Below are positions 1 through 5,169 of a stretch of 6,677 nucleotides of DNA, piece by piece. How positions within the stretch are numbered: the stretch's first letter is position 1; the number at the start of each line of letters is the position of its first letter. The position numbers and the translations under genes were made by a program. The DNA is taken from assembly GCA_004375885.1 (NCBI GenBank), contig SOJG01000083.1, positions 1 through 6,677 of the forward strand, in the 5' to 3' direction. The notes under the pieces were generated by a model. It was not told where the DNA came from. It worked only from the letters and a program-made list of their open reading frames with translations, and ran no database searches. Source of the DNA: Dehalococcoidia bacterium (GTDB taxonomy: Bacteria > Chloroflexota > Dehalococcoidia > GIF9 > AB-539-J10).

Positions 1-392
1 GCCTGTTTTAATCCTAAAGTAGTCACCTCACGCACCGCCTTGATAACCTCGATTTTCCTCTCCCCGAAGCTCTTTAGGGTCACGGTGAATTCTGTCTTCT
101 CCTCCGCCGGTGCTGCTTCTGCTTGCTCGCTAGGAGCAGCTGCCGGTGCTGCTACTGCTAGAGGGGCAGCACTGACCCCGAATTCACTCTCCAGAGTCTT
201 GACCAGATCAGCCAGATCCAGTACTGTCATGCCCTTAATGGCAGCAACGATTTCGTCCTTGGTCAGACCCTTGGCATCCTTCTTTGCTTTCGAAGCTTCC
301 TTTGCCTCCCCTTCCTTTACCTCTTTCTTTGCCCTTGAGGCTTTCTTCGCCTCCCCTTGCTTGTCTTCTTTCGCTACCTCTTCCGGTGACAT
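1..392 (-). CDS. rplL: 50S ribosomal protein L7/L12, 3' end cut off by window edge
   Basis: L7/L12 forms the flexible stalk of the large ribosomal subunit. It binds L10 as dimers and recruits and stimulates the GTPase translation factors. About 130 codons are visible. From residue 43 the protein matches the family N-terminal dimerisation domain (LTKDEIVAAIKGMTVLDLADLV), followed by an Ala/Pro-rich hinge (about residues 72-91) and the start of the C-terminal domain (KTEFTVTL, IEVIKAVREVT, LGLK). Roughly the last 30 residues lie outside the window. The start is ATG at 390-392, placed by a strong ribosome-binding site AAGGAGGT at 397-404. It follows the rplJ stop by 14 bp, the usual rplJ-rplL arrangement. 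The oddity is residues 1-42, a Lys/Glu/Ala-rich extension absent from ordinary L7/L12, which begins close to the LTKDE motif. There is no in-frame start codon between the extension and that motif, so the extension appears to be translated. Confidence 0.95.
   Translation of the reverse strand, partial: MSPEEVAKEDKQGEAKKASRAKKEVKEGEAKEASKAKKDAKGLTKDEIVAAIKGMTVLDLADLVKTLESEFGVSAAPLAVAAPAAAPSEQAEAAPAEEKTEFTVTLKSFGERKIEVIKAVREVTTLGLKQ
273..362 (-). repeat. Two tandem 45-bp units encoding the L7/L12 N-terminal extension
   Basis: Codons 11-25 of rplL (318-362) and codons 26-40 (273-317) are direct repeats of 15 residues: KQGEAKKASRAKKEV and KEGEAKEASKAKKDA. They share 10 of 15 residues, and four of the other five changes are conservative (Q/E, R/K, E/D, V/A). 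The codons have diverged at many third positions, so the duplication is not recent. The composition (Lys, Glu, Ala) suggests a charged helical or disordered arm. Its function is unknown. Confidence 0.85.
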
Positions 393-406
393 GATTACCT
401 CCTTCG

Positions 407-928
407 TCATTTGCTGGCGGCTTGAGCCCTGCTTTGTAATACATTCAACAACCCCCGCAAAGGGAAGCTCAACAGATTGTGTAAACTCCCTACCGGGGCT
501 TGCAGTTGTCCGAGTAGTCTTGCGATGAGGACCTCTCTAGGCGGCAAACTAGCCAGCTTTAGCACTTCTTCGGGAGGCAGAATCCGATCTCCTAGCAGTC
601 CTCCTTTGATTTCCAGAGGCAATGTCGTCGATTTAATATACTGGTTAAGGGCTTTAGCTACATTGACTACGTCATCGTAGCCGAAGGCCAGGGCGACAGG
701 CCCCTCGATTATGTCTCTAAGCTGCGGCTTACCTATCTGATCAGCGGCACGATAGGCGAGAGTATTCTTGACCACGTGATATCCGACACCTGCTTTTGCC
801 AGGGCATTGCGTAACTCGGCCATCTGCTTCGCAAGAAGGCCGCGATAGTCAGTAGCGATGACAATAGTGGTTCGTGACAAATCATCGGCTAAATTGCTTA
901 CTATTTGTGCCTTTTTCTCTCTCAGCAT
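407..928 (-). CDS. rplJ: 50S ribosomal protein L10
   Basis: L10 anchors the L7/L12 dimers to the 23S rRNA at the base of the ribosomal stalk and, with L7/L12, autoregulates its operon through the leader RNA. The 173-residue product has the normal family length. It shows the expected N-terminal rRNA-binding region (REKKAQIVSNLADDL, then TDYRGL..KQMAELRNALAKAGV.YHVVKNTLAYRA), the EGPVALAFGYDD segment, and a C-terminal helix (about residues 152-170) that would hold the L7/L12 dimers. The ATG at 926-928 is preceded by a G-rich ribosome-binding site (AAGAGGG, 934-940) at 5-nt spacing. rplL follows after 14 bp. The gene is transcribed from its own promoter at 1083-1110 through an L10-type leader. 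The usual upstream partners rplK and rplA are not here; the next gene upstream points the other way. Confidence 0.97.
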   Translation of the reverse strand: MLREKKAQIVSNLADDLSRTTIVIATDYRGLLAKQMAELRNALAKAGVGYHVVKNTLAYRAADQIGKPQLRDIIEGPVALAFGYDDVVNVAKALNQYIKSTTLPLEIKGGLLGDRILPPEEVLKLASLPPREVLIARLLGQLQAPVGSLHNLLSFPLRGLLNVLQSRAQAASK

Positions 929-1076
929 ATTCGCCCTCTTTACCCTCTCTGTTATTGGCTCCTGTTACCGGAGAGGCAGTTTATAACAAAAATCCCCGTG
1001 CCAGCGAACACAGGGTCGGCTTAAGCCTCGGCAGGCAAGTTATTTAAACCCTCGAGGTACCTGCTGTCGCTGGCGC
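929..1076 (-). promoter_or_regulatory. L10 (rplJ) leader RNA
   Basis: This is the 5' untranslated leader of rplJ-rplL, about 148 nt. Reading the minus strand, GCCAGCGA (1067-1074) is perfectly complementary to TCGCTGGC (1000-1007) and closes a long helix. Inside it GCAGG (1060-1064) pairs with CCTGC (1031-1035), which lies in a CCTGCCGAGG block that I recall as typical of L10 leaders. The closing helix shares bases 1000-1007 with the loop and 3' arm of the terminator hairpin at 985-1015, so only one can form. In this known family the L10-L7/L12 complex binds the leader and represses stalk synthesis; in Bacillus it does so by transcription attenuation, which the terminator suggests here. The kink-turn was not verified by eye. 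Confidence 0.85.
985..1015 (-). terminator. Attenuator terminator in the rplJ leader
   Basis: On the minus strand CCCTGTG (1009-1015) pairs with CACGGGG (994-1000), seven pairs including one G-U, around an 8-nt loop. A run of five T (988-992) and then GTT follow directly. This is an intrinsic terminator placed about 57-85 nt before the rplJ start. Its loop and the last base of its 3' arm are the same bases that pair with 1067-1074 in the competing antiterminator. Confidence 0.75.
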
Positions 1077-1082
1077 CGGTGT

Positions 1083-1110
1083 ATTATAGCACAAGGAATC
1101 AACCAGTCAA
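1083..1110 (-). promoter_or_regulatory. Sigma-70-type promoter of rplJ-rplL
   Basis: On the minus strand the -35 box is TTGACT (1105-1110), followed by a 16-bp spacer and a consensus -10 box TATAAT (1083-1088). The predicted start is near 1076, just before the antiterminator strand of the L10 leader, which supports the call. Confidence 0.85.
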
Positions 1111-1481
1111 AACAAGGCTGGGTTGGTGCGGAGTGTCGGTGCTATGCATTGACCACTGACCAGATGTGGTGGCACAGGCACTCCCCACCTGGAGTGGGGC
1201 GGTTGGCGGTAAGACTGTTCCTAGCGTCCCCTTTCCTCCTGAGTCCCTCACTTGTCCGTATTCTGAGCGCCGATCTGGTGCCACGGACAGTCCCGGTTTT
1301 CCTCAGGGTGAAGTTCGGATGGCAACTAAGCAGTGGCTCACGCAGCTATTCTGACAAACGGGCCCACTTGTACTCGCGATGCTTGGCAGTCGGGCGAGGT
1401 CTTAACAGCCAGTATCAGGGAACCAGATTTCCCTTCTGGCGAGGAAAAGTGGTAAAATCATATTGGCAAGGAGCAGCAAGA
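1111..1481. other. Divergent intergenic region between rplJ and the four-Cys gene
   Basis: No gene is supported in these 371 bp. An open frame continues upstream from the gene at 1482 to an ATG at 1149, but it has no ribosome-binding site and its composition (Arg/Ser/Trp-rich) does not look coding. There is a perfect 6-bp hairpin, CCCCAC (1183-1188) with GTGGGG (1194-1199). GTGGCAC (1169-1175) is also complementary to GTGCCAC (1278-1284). A possible -10 box TAAAAT sits at 1453-1458, about 24 bp before the gene, without a convincing -35. Confidence 0.5.
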
Positions 1482-1799
1482 ATGGGTGATATTCTAGACG
1501 AAGTCACTTCGCTTATCAGATGTAAGGAGTGCCCCTGGTATAAGAATTGCGTGACTCCTGTACAGGTTAGTGTTGAGGATATCGCTCAGTTCAGGATAGC
1601 GATGCAGGGGACAAATCTCCCTGAGCAAACAAGAAGTGAACTAGATCAGATTATGGAAAGCATGGCTGCCATGAGTCAAGAGATGATCCTTCAGAGCTGT
1701 CCCGTATTCACTCAGCGCCTCAAGGGGGGACCCAGACTTGCCCAGCAAGTCAAGAGGATGATGCAGAACTGGGGAAATGAAGCTGAGCCCGATGAGTAG
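1482..1799 (+). CDS. Small four-cysteine protein of unknown function
   Basis: I do not recognise this 105-residue protein. The ATG at 1482 is chosen because AAGGAG (1468-1473) lies 8 nt upstream and the protein looks coding only from here. The visible hallmark is Cys14-x2-Cys17-x5-Cys23 in the context CKECPWYKNC, plus a fourth cysteine, Cys73, in QSCPVF. Four cysteines in this arrangement could bind zinc or an iron-sulfur cluster; that is inference. Between them lies a probable helical region (about residues 30-72), and the C-terminal part is basic and then acidic (NEAEPDE). There is no signal peptide or membrane segment, so it is probably cytoplasmic. It is divergent from rplJ and lies 231 bp upstream of the next larger gene, so co-transcription with that gene is possible but not shown. 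Confidence 0.75.
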   Translation: MGDILDEVTSLIRCKECPWYKNCVTPVQVSVEDIAQFRIAMQGTNLPEQTRSELDQIMESMAAMSQEMILQSCPVFTQRLKGGPRLAQQVKRMMQNWGNEAEPDE

Positions 1800-1907
1800 T
1801 CGACAAAAAGAGTCCGCTTTGCTTGTTCCGCCCCCCGCTTTGTCATGGTGTCCATGGTAGAAGTCGCTATCATTTGCGCTCCCTTGACGCGAAGGAGTTA
1901 GAGCCGG

Positions 1908-2024
1908 GTGGATTTTCGTCTCACCCTGGTCATCTCGCTGCGAGGTAGAGGCGTCATGCGCGAGATTGTGTGGCTAATCATGGGAGACTTCGACGCTTCG
2001 AAGGACTGCTCAAGTAGGAGGTAA
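1908..2024 (+). CDS. Possible 38-residue ORF upstream of the 237-residue protein
   Basis: A GTG at 1908 is preceded by GAAGGAG (1891-1897) at 10-nt spacing and opens a frame that stops at 2022-2024, six bases before the next start. The stop overlaps the ribosome-binding site of that gene, a geometry that would allow translational coupling. The predicted peptide (begins VDFRLTLVISLRGRG, contains MREIVWLIMGDFDAS) matches nothing I know. It could be a small protein, a leader peptide or chance. The rest of 1800-2030 holds nothing I can identify. Confidence 0.25.
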   Translation: MDFRLTLVISLRGRGVMREIVWLIMGDFDASKDCSSRR

Positions 2025-2030
2025 GGATCC

Positions 2031-2744
2031 ATGCCAGAGGAACTAGGCAAAATAGAGAAGCTTGAAGTTGAGCACTTCAAGCAAGGAAAGAAGCTTTACC
2101 TCGTCCCGCTTGTCTATGCTGCTGACCAAGCCCCTGATGAGTACAGAGAGAAGTGCGATCGCTACTGGCAAGAGGTAGCAGAACAGCTAGCCAACTTGGC
2201 GTCGAAGATCGGGAAGGTAGACCGGGTCTACCACGAATCGATCTCTCAATCTGGCGAAGATGGTCTGAAGGCCATGGAGAGGCTGAATCCGAGGAGCTAT
2301 CAGATTGCCAGAGCTGAGTGTGATAGCGGCGCTATCACGGAGGCAGTTGAAGATGAAGAGTTGTTTCAAGAGGTCATGGACTGGCAGAGATGCCTCATGC
2401 TCGGCTTCATGAGCGAGAAAGTGGCCAGCAAGATTTCTGGATTCTATGTTGAGGCGGCAAAGAAGAGAAATGAGTTCATGGCCAGAAGGATATCCGAGAC
2501 GCTTGGGGAGGATGAGGCGGGGCTCCTGTTTGTCAGAGAGGGGCATTCGCTGCAGTTTCCTGGCGACACAGAGGTGTTCAGCGTCTTCCCGCCGGCTCTG
2601 GATGAGATCCACCGCTGGCTTCGAGACCAGGCCAGGGTGGGCGTAGAAAAGGTCACAGAGGCGAGCAGGGAGAAGACGGGGGTCGAAATTAAGAAGGTCG
2701 AGAAGAGGGCCAAGAAAAGGGCGAAAAGAAAGCCTAGAGGATAG
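2031..2744 (+). CDS. Conserved-looking protein of unknown function with basic tail
   Basis: This 237-residue protein starts at ATG 2031 after AGGAGG (2016-2021) with 9-nt spacing. I cannot assign a family. It is soluble by appearance, with no signal peptide or membrane span. Residues 1-25 look like a beta strand region (KLEVEHFKQGKKLYLVPLVY), followed by largely helical, charged sequence with a CDRYWQEVAEQLANLASKIG helix. An alternating segment near residues 160-200 includes AGLLFVREGH, QFPGDTEVFSVFPPALDEI and HRWLRD. The last 20 or so residues are strongly basic (KKVEKRAKKRAKRKPRG) and may bind nucleic acid or extend a helix. The MEMO-family gene follows after 20 bp, so the two are probably co-transcribed. 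The layout of a strand-rich N-terminus, helical middle and PPALDEI block could suit a nucleotide- or RNA-related protein, but this is a guess. Confidence 0.85.
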   Translation: MPEELGKIEKLEVEHFKQGKKLYLVPLVYAADQAPDEYREKCDRYWQEVAEQLANLASKIGKVDRVYHESISQSGEDGLKAMERLNPRSYQIARAECDSGAITEAVEDEELFQEVMDWQRCLMLGFMSEKVASKISGFYVEAAKKRNEFMARRISETLGEDEAGLLFVREGHSLQFPGDTEVFSVFPPALDEIHRWLRDQARVGVEKVTEASREKTGVEIKKVEKRAKKRAKRKPRG

Positions 2745-2764
2745 TCCTGCTTGTGGAGGGTCTT

Positions 2765-3598
2765 GTGCAAAGAAGAGAATCGGCTGTTTCGGGCATGTTT
2801 TATGCTGGCACCGCCGAAGAACTGAAGGAGCAAATCGAATGGTGCTACAAACATGAGCTCGGACCAGGAGCTATACCGCAGGTGAATAGTAAAGGACTTA
2901 GGGAGATCGTGGCTATCATCGTGCCTCACGCTGGTTACTATTATTCTGGGCCGATAGCTGCCCACGCCTATAAGGAGCTTGCTAATGATGGAATGCTCGA
3001 TACCGCGGTGATAGTCGGTCCTAACCACACAGGATATGGGCATCCTGTGTCCCTATGGGTAGGAGGTGCCTGGAATACGCCCTTGGGTGAAGTGGAAATG
3101 AACGAAGGTCTTACCCGAAGCGTGTTGGGGGAGGTGATCAGGGAGGATAGCGCTGCTCACATATATGAGCACAGCATTGAGGTGCAGTTACCATGGCTTC
3201 AACACCTCTACGGGAAGGTGAAGATTGTCCCCATAGCCATGATGGCTCAGGATATAGAGACTGCTCGCGCGGTAGGCAAAGCAATATCTAGGGCAGGCGA
3301 CAATCTGATAATTGTCGCCAGTAGTGATTTCACCCATTATGAACCTCACTCTGTCGCCATGGAGAAGGACGGCTCCATAATTGAGGCCATAGTGGCTCTT
3401 GACGAGGAGGAGCTATATAGACGCTGTGAAAGGCTTGATTGTACAATGTGTGGATATGGTCCGGTGGCTGCGGCTATTGTGGCATCCAGAGAAATGAAAG
3501 CGACAAGGGCGAGCTTGCTGAAATATGCCACCAGCGGAGATACGAGCGGCGACTTCTCCCGGGTGGTTGGCTATGGCTCCATTGTCATAAGACGGTAG
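2765..3598 (+). CDS. MEMO1-family protein (AmmeMemoRadiSam system protein B-like)
   Basis: The 277-residue product belongs to the MEMO1 family, related in fold to extradiol dioxygenases. Bacterial and archaeal members often accompany an AMMECR1-domain protein and a radical SAM enzyme, but their reaction is not established. Family landmarks are the N-terminal RRESAVSGMFYAG, IVPHAGYYYSGP, GPNHTGYG, EHSIEVQLPWLQ, SSDFTHYEP and MCGYGP. The ligands matching the human MEMO1 His-His-Cys metal site are His55, His88 and Cys229; Asp188 and His191 also line the site. The start is GTG at 2765, preceded by GGAGGG (2755-2760), because the family normally begins just before this RR.A..G.FY motif; an in-frame GTG at 2753 would add four residues. 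It follows the 237-residue gene by 20 bp. No partner gene of the AmmeMemoRadiSam set is seen in the window. It is probably cytoplasmic. Confidence 0.93.
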   Translation: MQRRESAVSGMFYAGTAEELKEQIEWCYKHELGPGAIPQVNSKGLREIVAIIVPHAGYYYSGPIAAHAYKELANDGMLDTAVIVGPNHTGYGHPVSLWVGGAWNTPLGEVEMNEGLTRSVLGEVIREDSAAHIYEHSIEVQLPWLQHLYGKVKIVPIAMMAQDIETARAVGKAISRAGDNLIIVASSDFTHYEPHSVAMEKDGSIIEAIVALDEEELYRRCERLDCTMCGYGPVAAAIVASREMKATRASLLKYATSGDTSGDFSRVVGYGSIVIRR

Positions 3599-3831
3599 AA
3601 ACTCCTCGGTTGAAAAAGAGAATGCCATCGATGACCTCATTCCGGGATCTGTGAGAATGGCCGTAGACGATACATCAACCCGGTCTGATTGAAACACCTT
3701 TCTCACTCTCTCTTTTATTCGCCAAGGCGAGCCTGACCCATGAGTTATACCGACCTGTTTACACGAGGATCGGCAAGCACAGCTACCCGCATAATAAGCT
3801 TCCTTGGCTCGACTGGGCCAGAATAGAGCAG
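3599..3831. other. Convergent intergenic region, no identified feature
   Basis: Between the MEMO gene (plus) and the small minus-strand ORFs I see no convincing gene, terminator or RNA. A short plus-strand frame (3591-3689) reads a protein-like run (ENAIDDLIPGSVRMAVDD) but has no sensible start codon. On the minus strand a 15-codon frame begins MRVAVLADPR and stops at once. Either may be the remnant of a decayed gene, which cannot be shown by eye. Confidence 0.4.
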
Positions 3832-3948
3832 TCAGATCCTTCGGGGATTACCTCGGCACTCCTTGTGCTGGGCAATGGGACAGCGAGGGCAGCCGTCGTT
3901 GTTTGAAATGCTATCCGCTTGAAGGCAAGAGAACAGAATTCCGGTCAC
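3832..3948 (-). CDS. Possible 38-residue cysteine-rich ORF overlapping the 75-residue gene
   Basis: A GTG at 3946-3948 overlaps the TGA (3945-3947) of the upstream gene in a GTGA arrangement and opens a 38-codon frame ending in TGA at 3832-3834. The peptide contains Cys20-x2-Cys23-x7-Cys31 with His28 (CPRCPIAQHKEC), the look of a small metal-binding knuckle. There is no ribosome-binding site, so it could only be translated by coupling. It is unlike any family I can name and may be chance. Confidence 0.22.
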   Translation of the reverse strand: MTGILFSCLQADSISNNDGCPRCPIAQHKECRGNPRRI

Positions 3949-4172
3949 TGGTGGTTTTGGGAGGTAACGTCTTTCACCAACCGGATGGTTCTGTCCACAT
4001 TAGATAGGGAGAAGGACAATCCTAGTTGTTTGAGCTCCGTATAGCCCAGGCCCTGGAACAGTTTTCGTCCGGCCACTCTGGTCATCTCATCGTAGATAGC
4101 CGGCCACTCCGGGCTCCGCCTCTGGGCACAAAAGAGAACGAAATCACGAAGCTTGGGGGGTATGTTATCCAT
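3945..4172 (-). CDS. Small hypothetical protein, 75 residues
   Basis: The protein reads as genuine coding sequence with well-mixed composition: a helical N-terminus (PPKLRDFVLFCAQRRSPEWP), a middle with IYDEMTRVAGRKLF, and a C-terminal LGYTELKQLGLSFSLSNVDR followed by a basic helix. I do not recognise the family. The ATG at 4170-4172 is the only usable start, since an in-frame stop lies two codons upstream. No clear ribosome-binding site precedes it, which lowers confidence. It lies 159 bp downstream of the rnpB 3' end on the same strand and could be reached by readthrough, because no clear intrinsic terminator follows rnpB. The alternating hydrophobic and charged pattern suggests a small helical, possibly DNA- or protein-binding, domain; that is inference. 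Confidence 0.5.
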   Translation of the reverse strand: MDNIPPKLRDFVLFCAQRRSPEWPAIYDEMTRVAGRKLFQGLGYTELKQLGLSFSLSNVDRTIRLVKDVTSQNHQ

Positions 4173-4331
4173 ACACTACTAGTTTATGCTTGGACGTCTC
4201 ATCTAACAAACTTGCTTATGCCTGCTGGGATGTCATTTCCCCCCTTGTGCTCACCTTTGATAATCCCCTAATCAAGGCTTGAGCCTCATGCCTGTGCTTT
4301 GCGGCACGTAAGGGCCGGACGAATATTTCCG

Positions 4332-4740
4332 GGCGAGTAAACCTATAAGCCGAGTTCTGTGCCCCGACTGCGTCGGAGCGGTGACCATCCATCTAGCCCT
4401 GATGTTACCATCAGGGTCAAGCGACCAACCCGAAGGCTTCGGCCGAGCACCTTAGACCTGCTCCAGAGCCTTGAGACACCGGAGCGGTTGAGCCCTCTTA
4501 TTCGGTCTTGCTCCGGGTGGGGTTTGCACGGCCAACTAGTCTCCTAGTTGCCGGTGAGCTCTTGCCTCACCATTTCACCCTTGCCCGCACCCCGATGCTA
4601 TCGGGGCCGCTGGCGGTGTGTTTCTGTGGCACTTTCCGTAGGGTCTCCCCTCCTGGGTGTTACCCAGCACCCTGCTCGGTGGAGCTCGGACTTTCCTCCC
4701 TGGCAATTTGAATCCAGGGCGGTCACCCGGTTTACTCGCC
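4332..4740 (-). ncRNA. rnpB: RNase P RNA, bacterial type A
   Basis: This is the catalytic RNA of RNase P, which removes 5' leaders from pre-tRNA together with the protein RnpA. All family landmarks can be read on the minus strand. GAGGAAAGTCC (4688-4698) lies near the 5' end, AAAGTGCCACAGAAACAC at 4618-4635, GCAAGAGCTCACC at 4553-4565, and the 3' block with ACAGAA and GGCTTATAGGT at 4341-4360. The ends are set by helix P1: GGCGAGTAAACC (4729-4740) is perfectly complementary over 12 bases to GGTTTACTCGCC (4332-4343). The length of 409 nt is normal for type A. No T-rich terminator follows; past the 3' end there is a short hairpin CCGGA/TCCGG and then 159 bp without clear features up to the next ATG. 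The apparent plus-strand ORFs across this stretch are shadows of the RNA. Confidence 0.98.
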
Positions 4741-4747
4741 AAAATCC

Positions 4748-4776
4748 ATTCTATATTTAACCCGAGCAAAGGTCAA
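4748..4776 (-). promoter_or_regulatory. Promoter of rnpB
   Basis: On the minus strand TTGACC (4771-4776) and TAGAAT (4748-4753) are separated by 17 bp, and the -10 box ends 7 bp before 4740. Position 4740 is therefore the predicted transcription start and also the first base of helix P1. The independent agreement between promoter and RNA end supports both. Confidence 0.85.
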
Positions 4777-4910
4777 ACTCCTGAGCTAACTGGGCCAACA
4801 AACCGGTCCTGGCCAGCTGAGAGCCTGGATGGCGCCAGCTCATTAGCCGCGATTTGGCCGTGAGACCGAGACGGCAGGAGGACACTATCGGAGGCTGCGA
4901 AGAGGGGGTC
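4777..4910. other. Spacer between divergent rnpB and lipoprotein promoters
   Basis: No gene is supported. The sequence has imperfect inverted repeats, for example CTGGGCC and GGCCAG around positions 4789-4817, and a minus-strand TTAGCTCAG that resembles a tRNA D-arm without the rest of a tRNA. It may hold regulator sites for either promoter, but none can be named. Confidence 0.4.
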
Positions 4911-4938
4911 TTGACAATGTTCTCGCTGGTGATAGAAT
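4911..4938 (+). promoter_or_regulatory. Sigma-70-type promoter upstream of the lipoprotein gene
   Basis: A consensus -35 box TTGACA (4911-4916), a 16-bp spacer and a -10 box TAGAAT (4933-4938) predict a start near 4945. The same -10 hexamer is used in the rnpB promoter. The start coincides with the first bases of a long closing helix in the leader RNA, which supports the position. Confidence 0.8.
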
Positions 4939-4944
4939 AGTATA

Positions 4945-5169
4945 GGGCTCACATAAGGTTGATAGTTGAGTGTATGCCTCGGACGGTTGTGGTAGTTCCT
5001 ATGCTGCTCAGCCGAGCGAATATAGAGATCTGAACTGGGCATCCTCCTGTGCGGGAGCAAGGCATACCGTCTCCTTAGAAACCTGAGGCCATTGCCAAGT
5101 CTAGTTGCCCGGTTTGCCAGGGCTTTGGGCCTAATGGATCAGGCAGCCGTAAGAATCTGGAGGTGAAAT
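4945..5169 (+). promoter_or_regulatory. Long structured 5' leader of the lipoprotein gene
   Basis: The leader is about 225 nt and rich in complementary segments. An outer helix forms from GG (4945-4946) with CC (5089-5090), CTC (4948-4950) with GAG (5085-5087), and AGGTT (4956-4960) with AACCT (5080-5084). Within it GTATGCC (4972-4978) pairs perfectly with GGCATAC (5061-5067). Enclosed are CTCGG/CCGAG (4978-4982, 5012-5016) and the hairpin CTCCT-GTGC-GGGAG (5044-5057). Alternatively CCTGA (5082-5086) and CCATT (5089-5093) pair with TCAGG (5139-5143) and AATGG (5133-5137), which would break the outer helix. No T-run follows, so a simple terminator is not evident. It matches no riboswitch class I can recall. 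It could be a cis-regulatory switch or carry a separate small RNA. Confidence 0.5.

Noticed and set aside
235..444. Minus-strand 69-codon frame across the rplJ-rplL junction
   Set aside because: Out of frame with both ribosomal genes, which account for the sequence; shadow only.
1149..1481. N-terminal extension of the four-Cys gene to an ATG at 1149
   Set aside because: No ribosome-binding site at 1149, non-coding-like composition, and a good site directly before the ATG at 1482.
2444..3043. 199-codon minus-strand frame
   Set aside because: Antisense to the 237-residue and MEMO genes, both with strong ribosome-binding sites or family motifs; shadow.
3413..3706. Minus-strand 97-codon frame reaching past the MEMO stop
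   Set aside because: Mostly antisense to the conserved MEMO C-terminus; no ribosome-binding site and no recognisable motif.
4773..4797. tRNA-like D-arm motif (TTAGCTCAG) on the minus strand
   Set aside because: No anticodon arm, T-arm or matching acceptor strand follows; the next bases form the rnpB promoter.
4026..4863. Several plus-strand frames of 62-81 codons
   Set aside because: They lie over the RNase P RNA and its promoter or antisense to the 75-residue gene; rRNA-like GC-rich structure produces open frames by chance.
4773..5060. 95-codon minus-strand frame between the divergent promoters
   Set aside because: It overlaps the rnpB -35 box and the plus-strand promoter and leader; no ribosome-binding site and odd composition.
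4945..5094. 6S RNA (ssrS) as an explanation of the structured transcript
   Set aside because: Size and closing stem are compatible, but the interior branches into several hairpins rather than one long arm with a central bubble, and there is no terminator; the alternative pairing to 5133-5143 fits a leader better.
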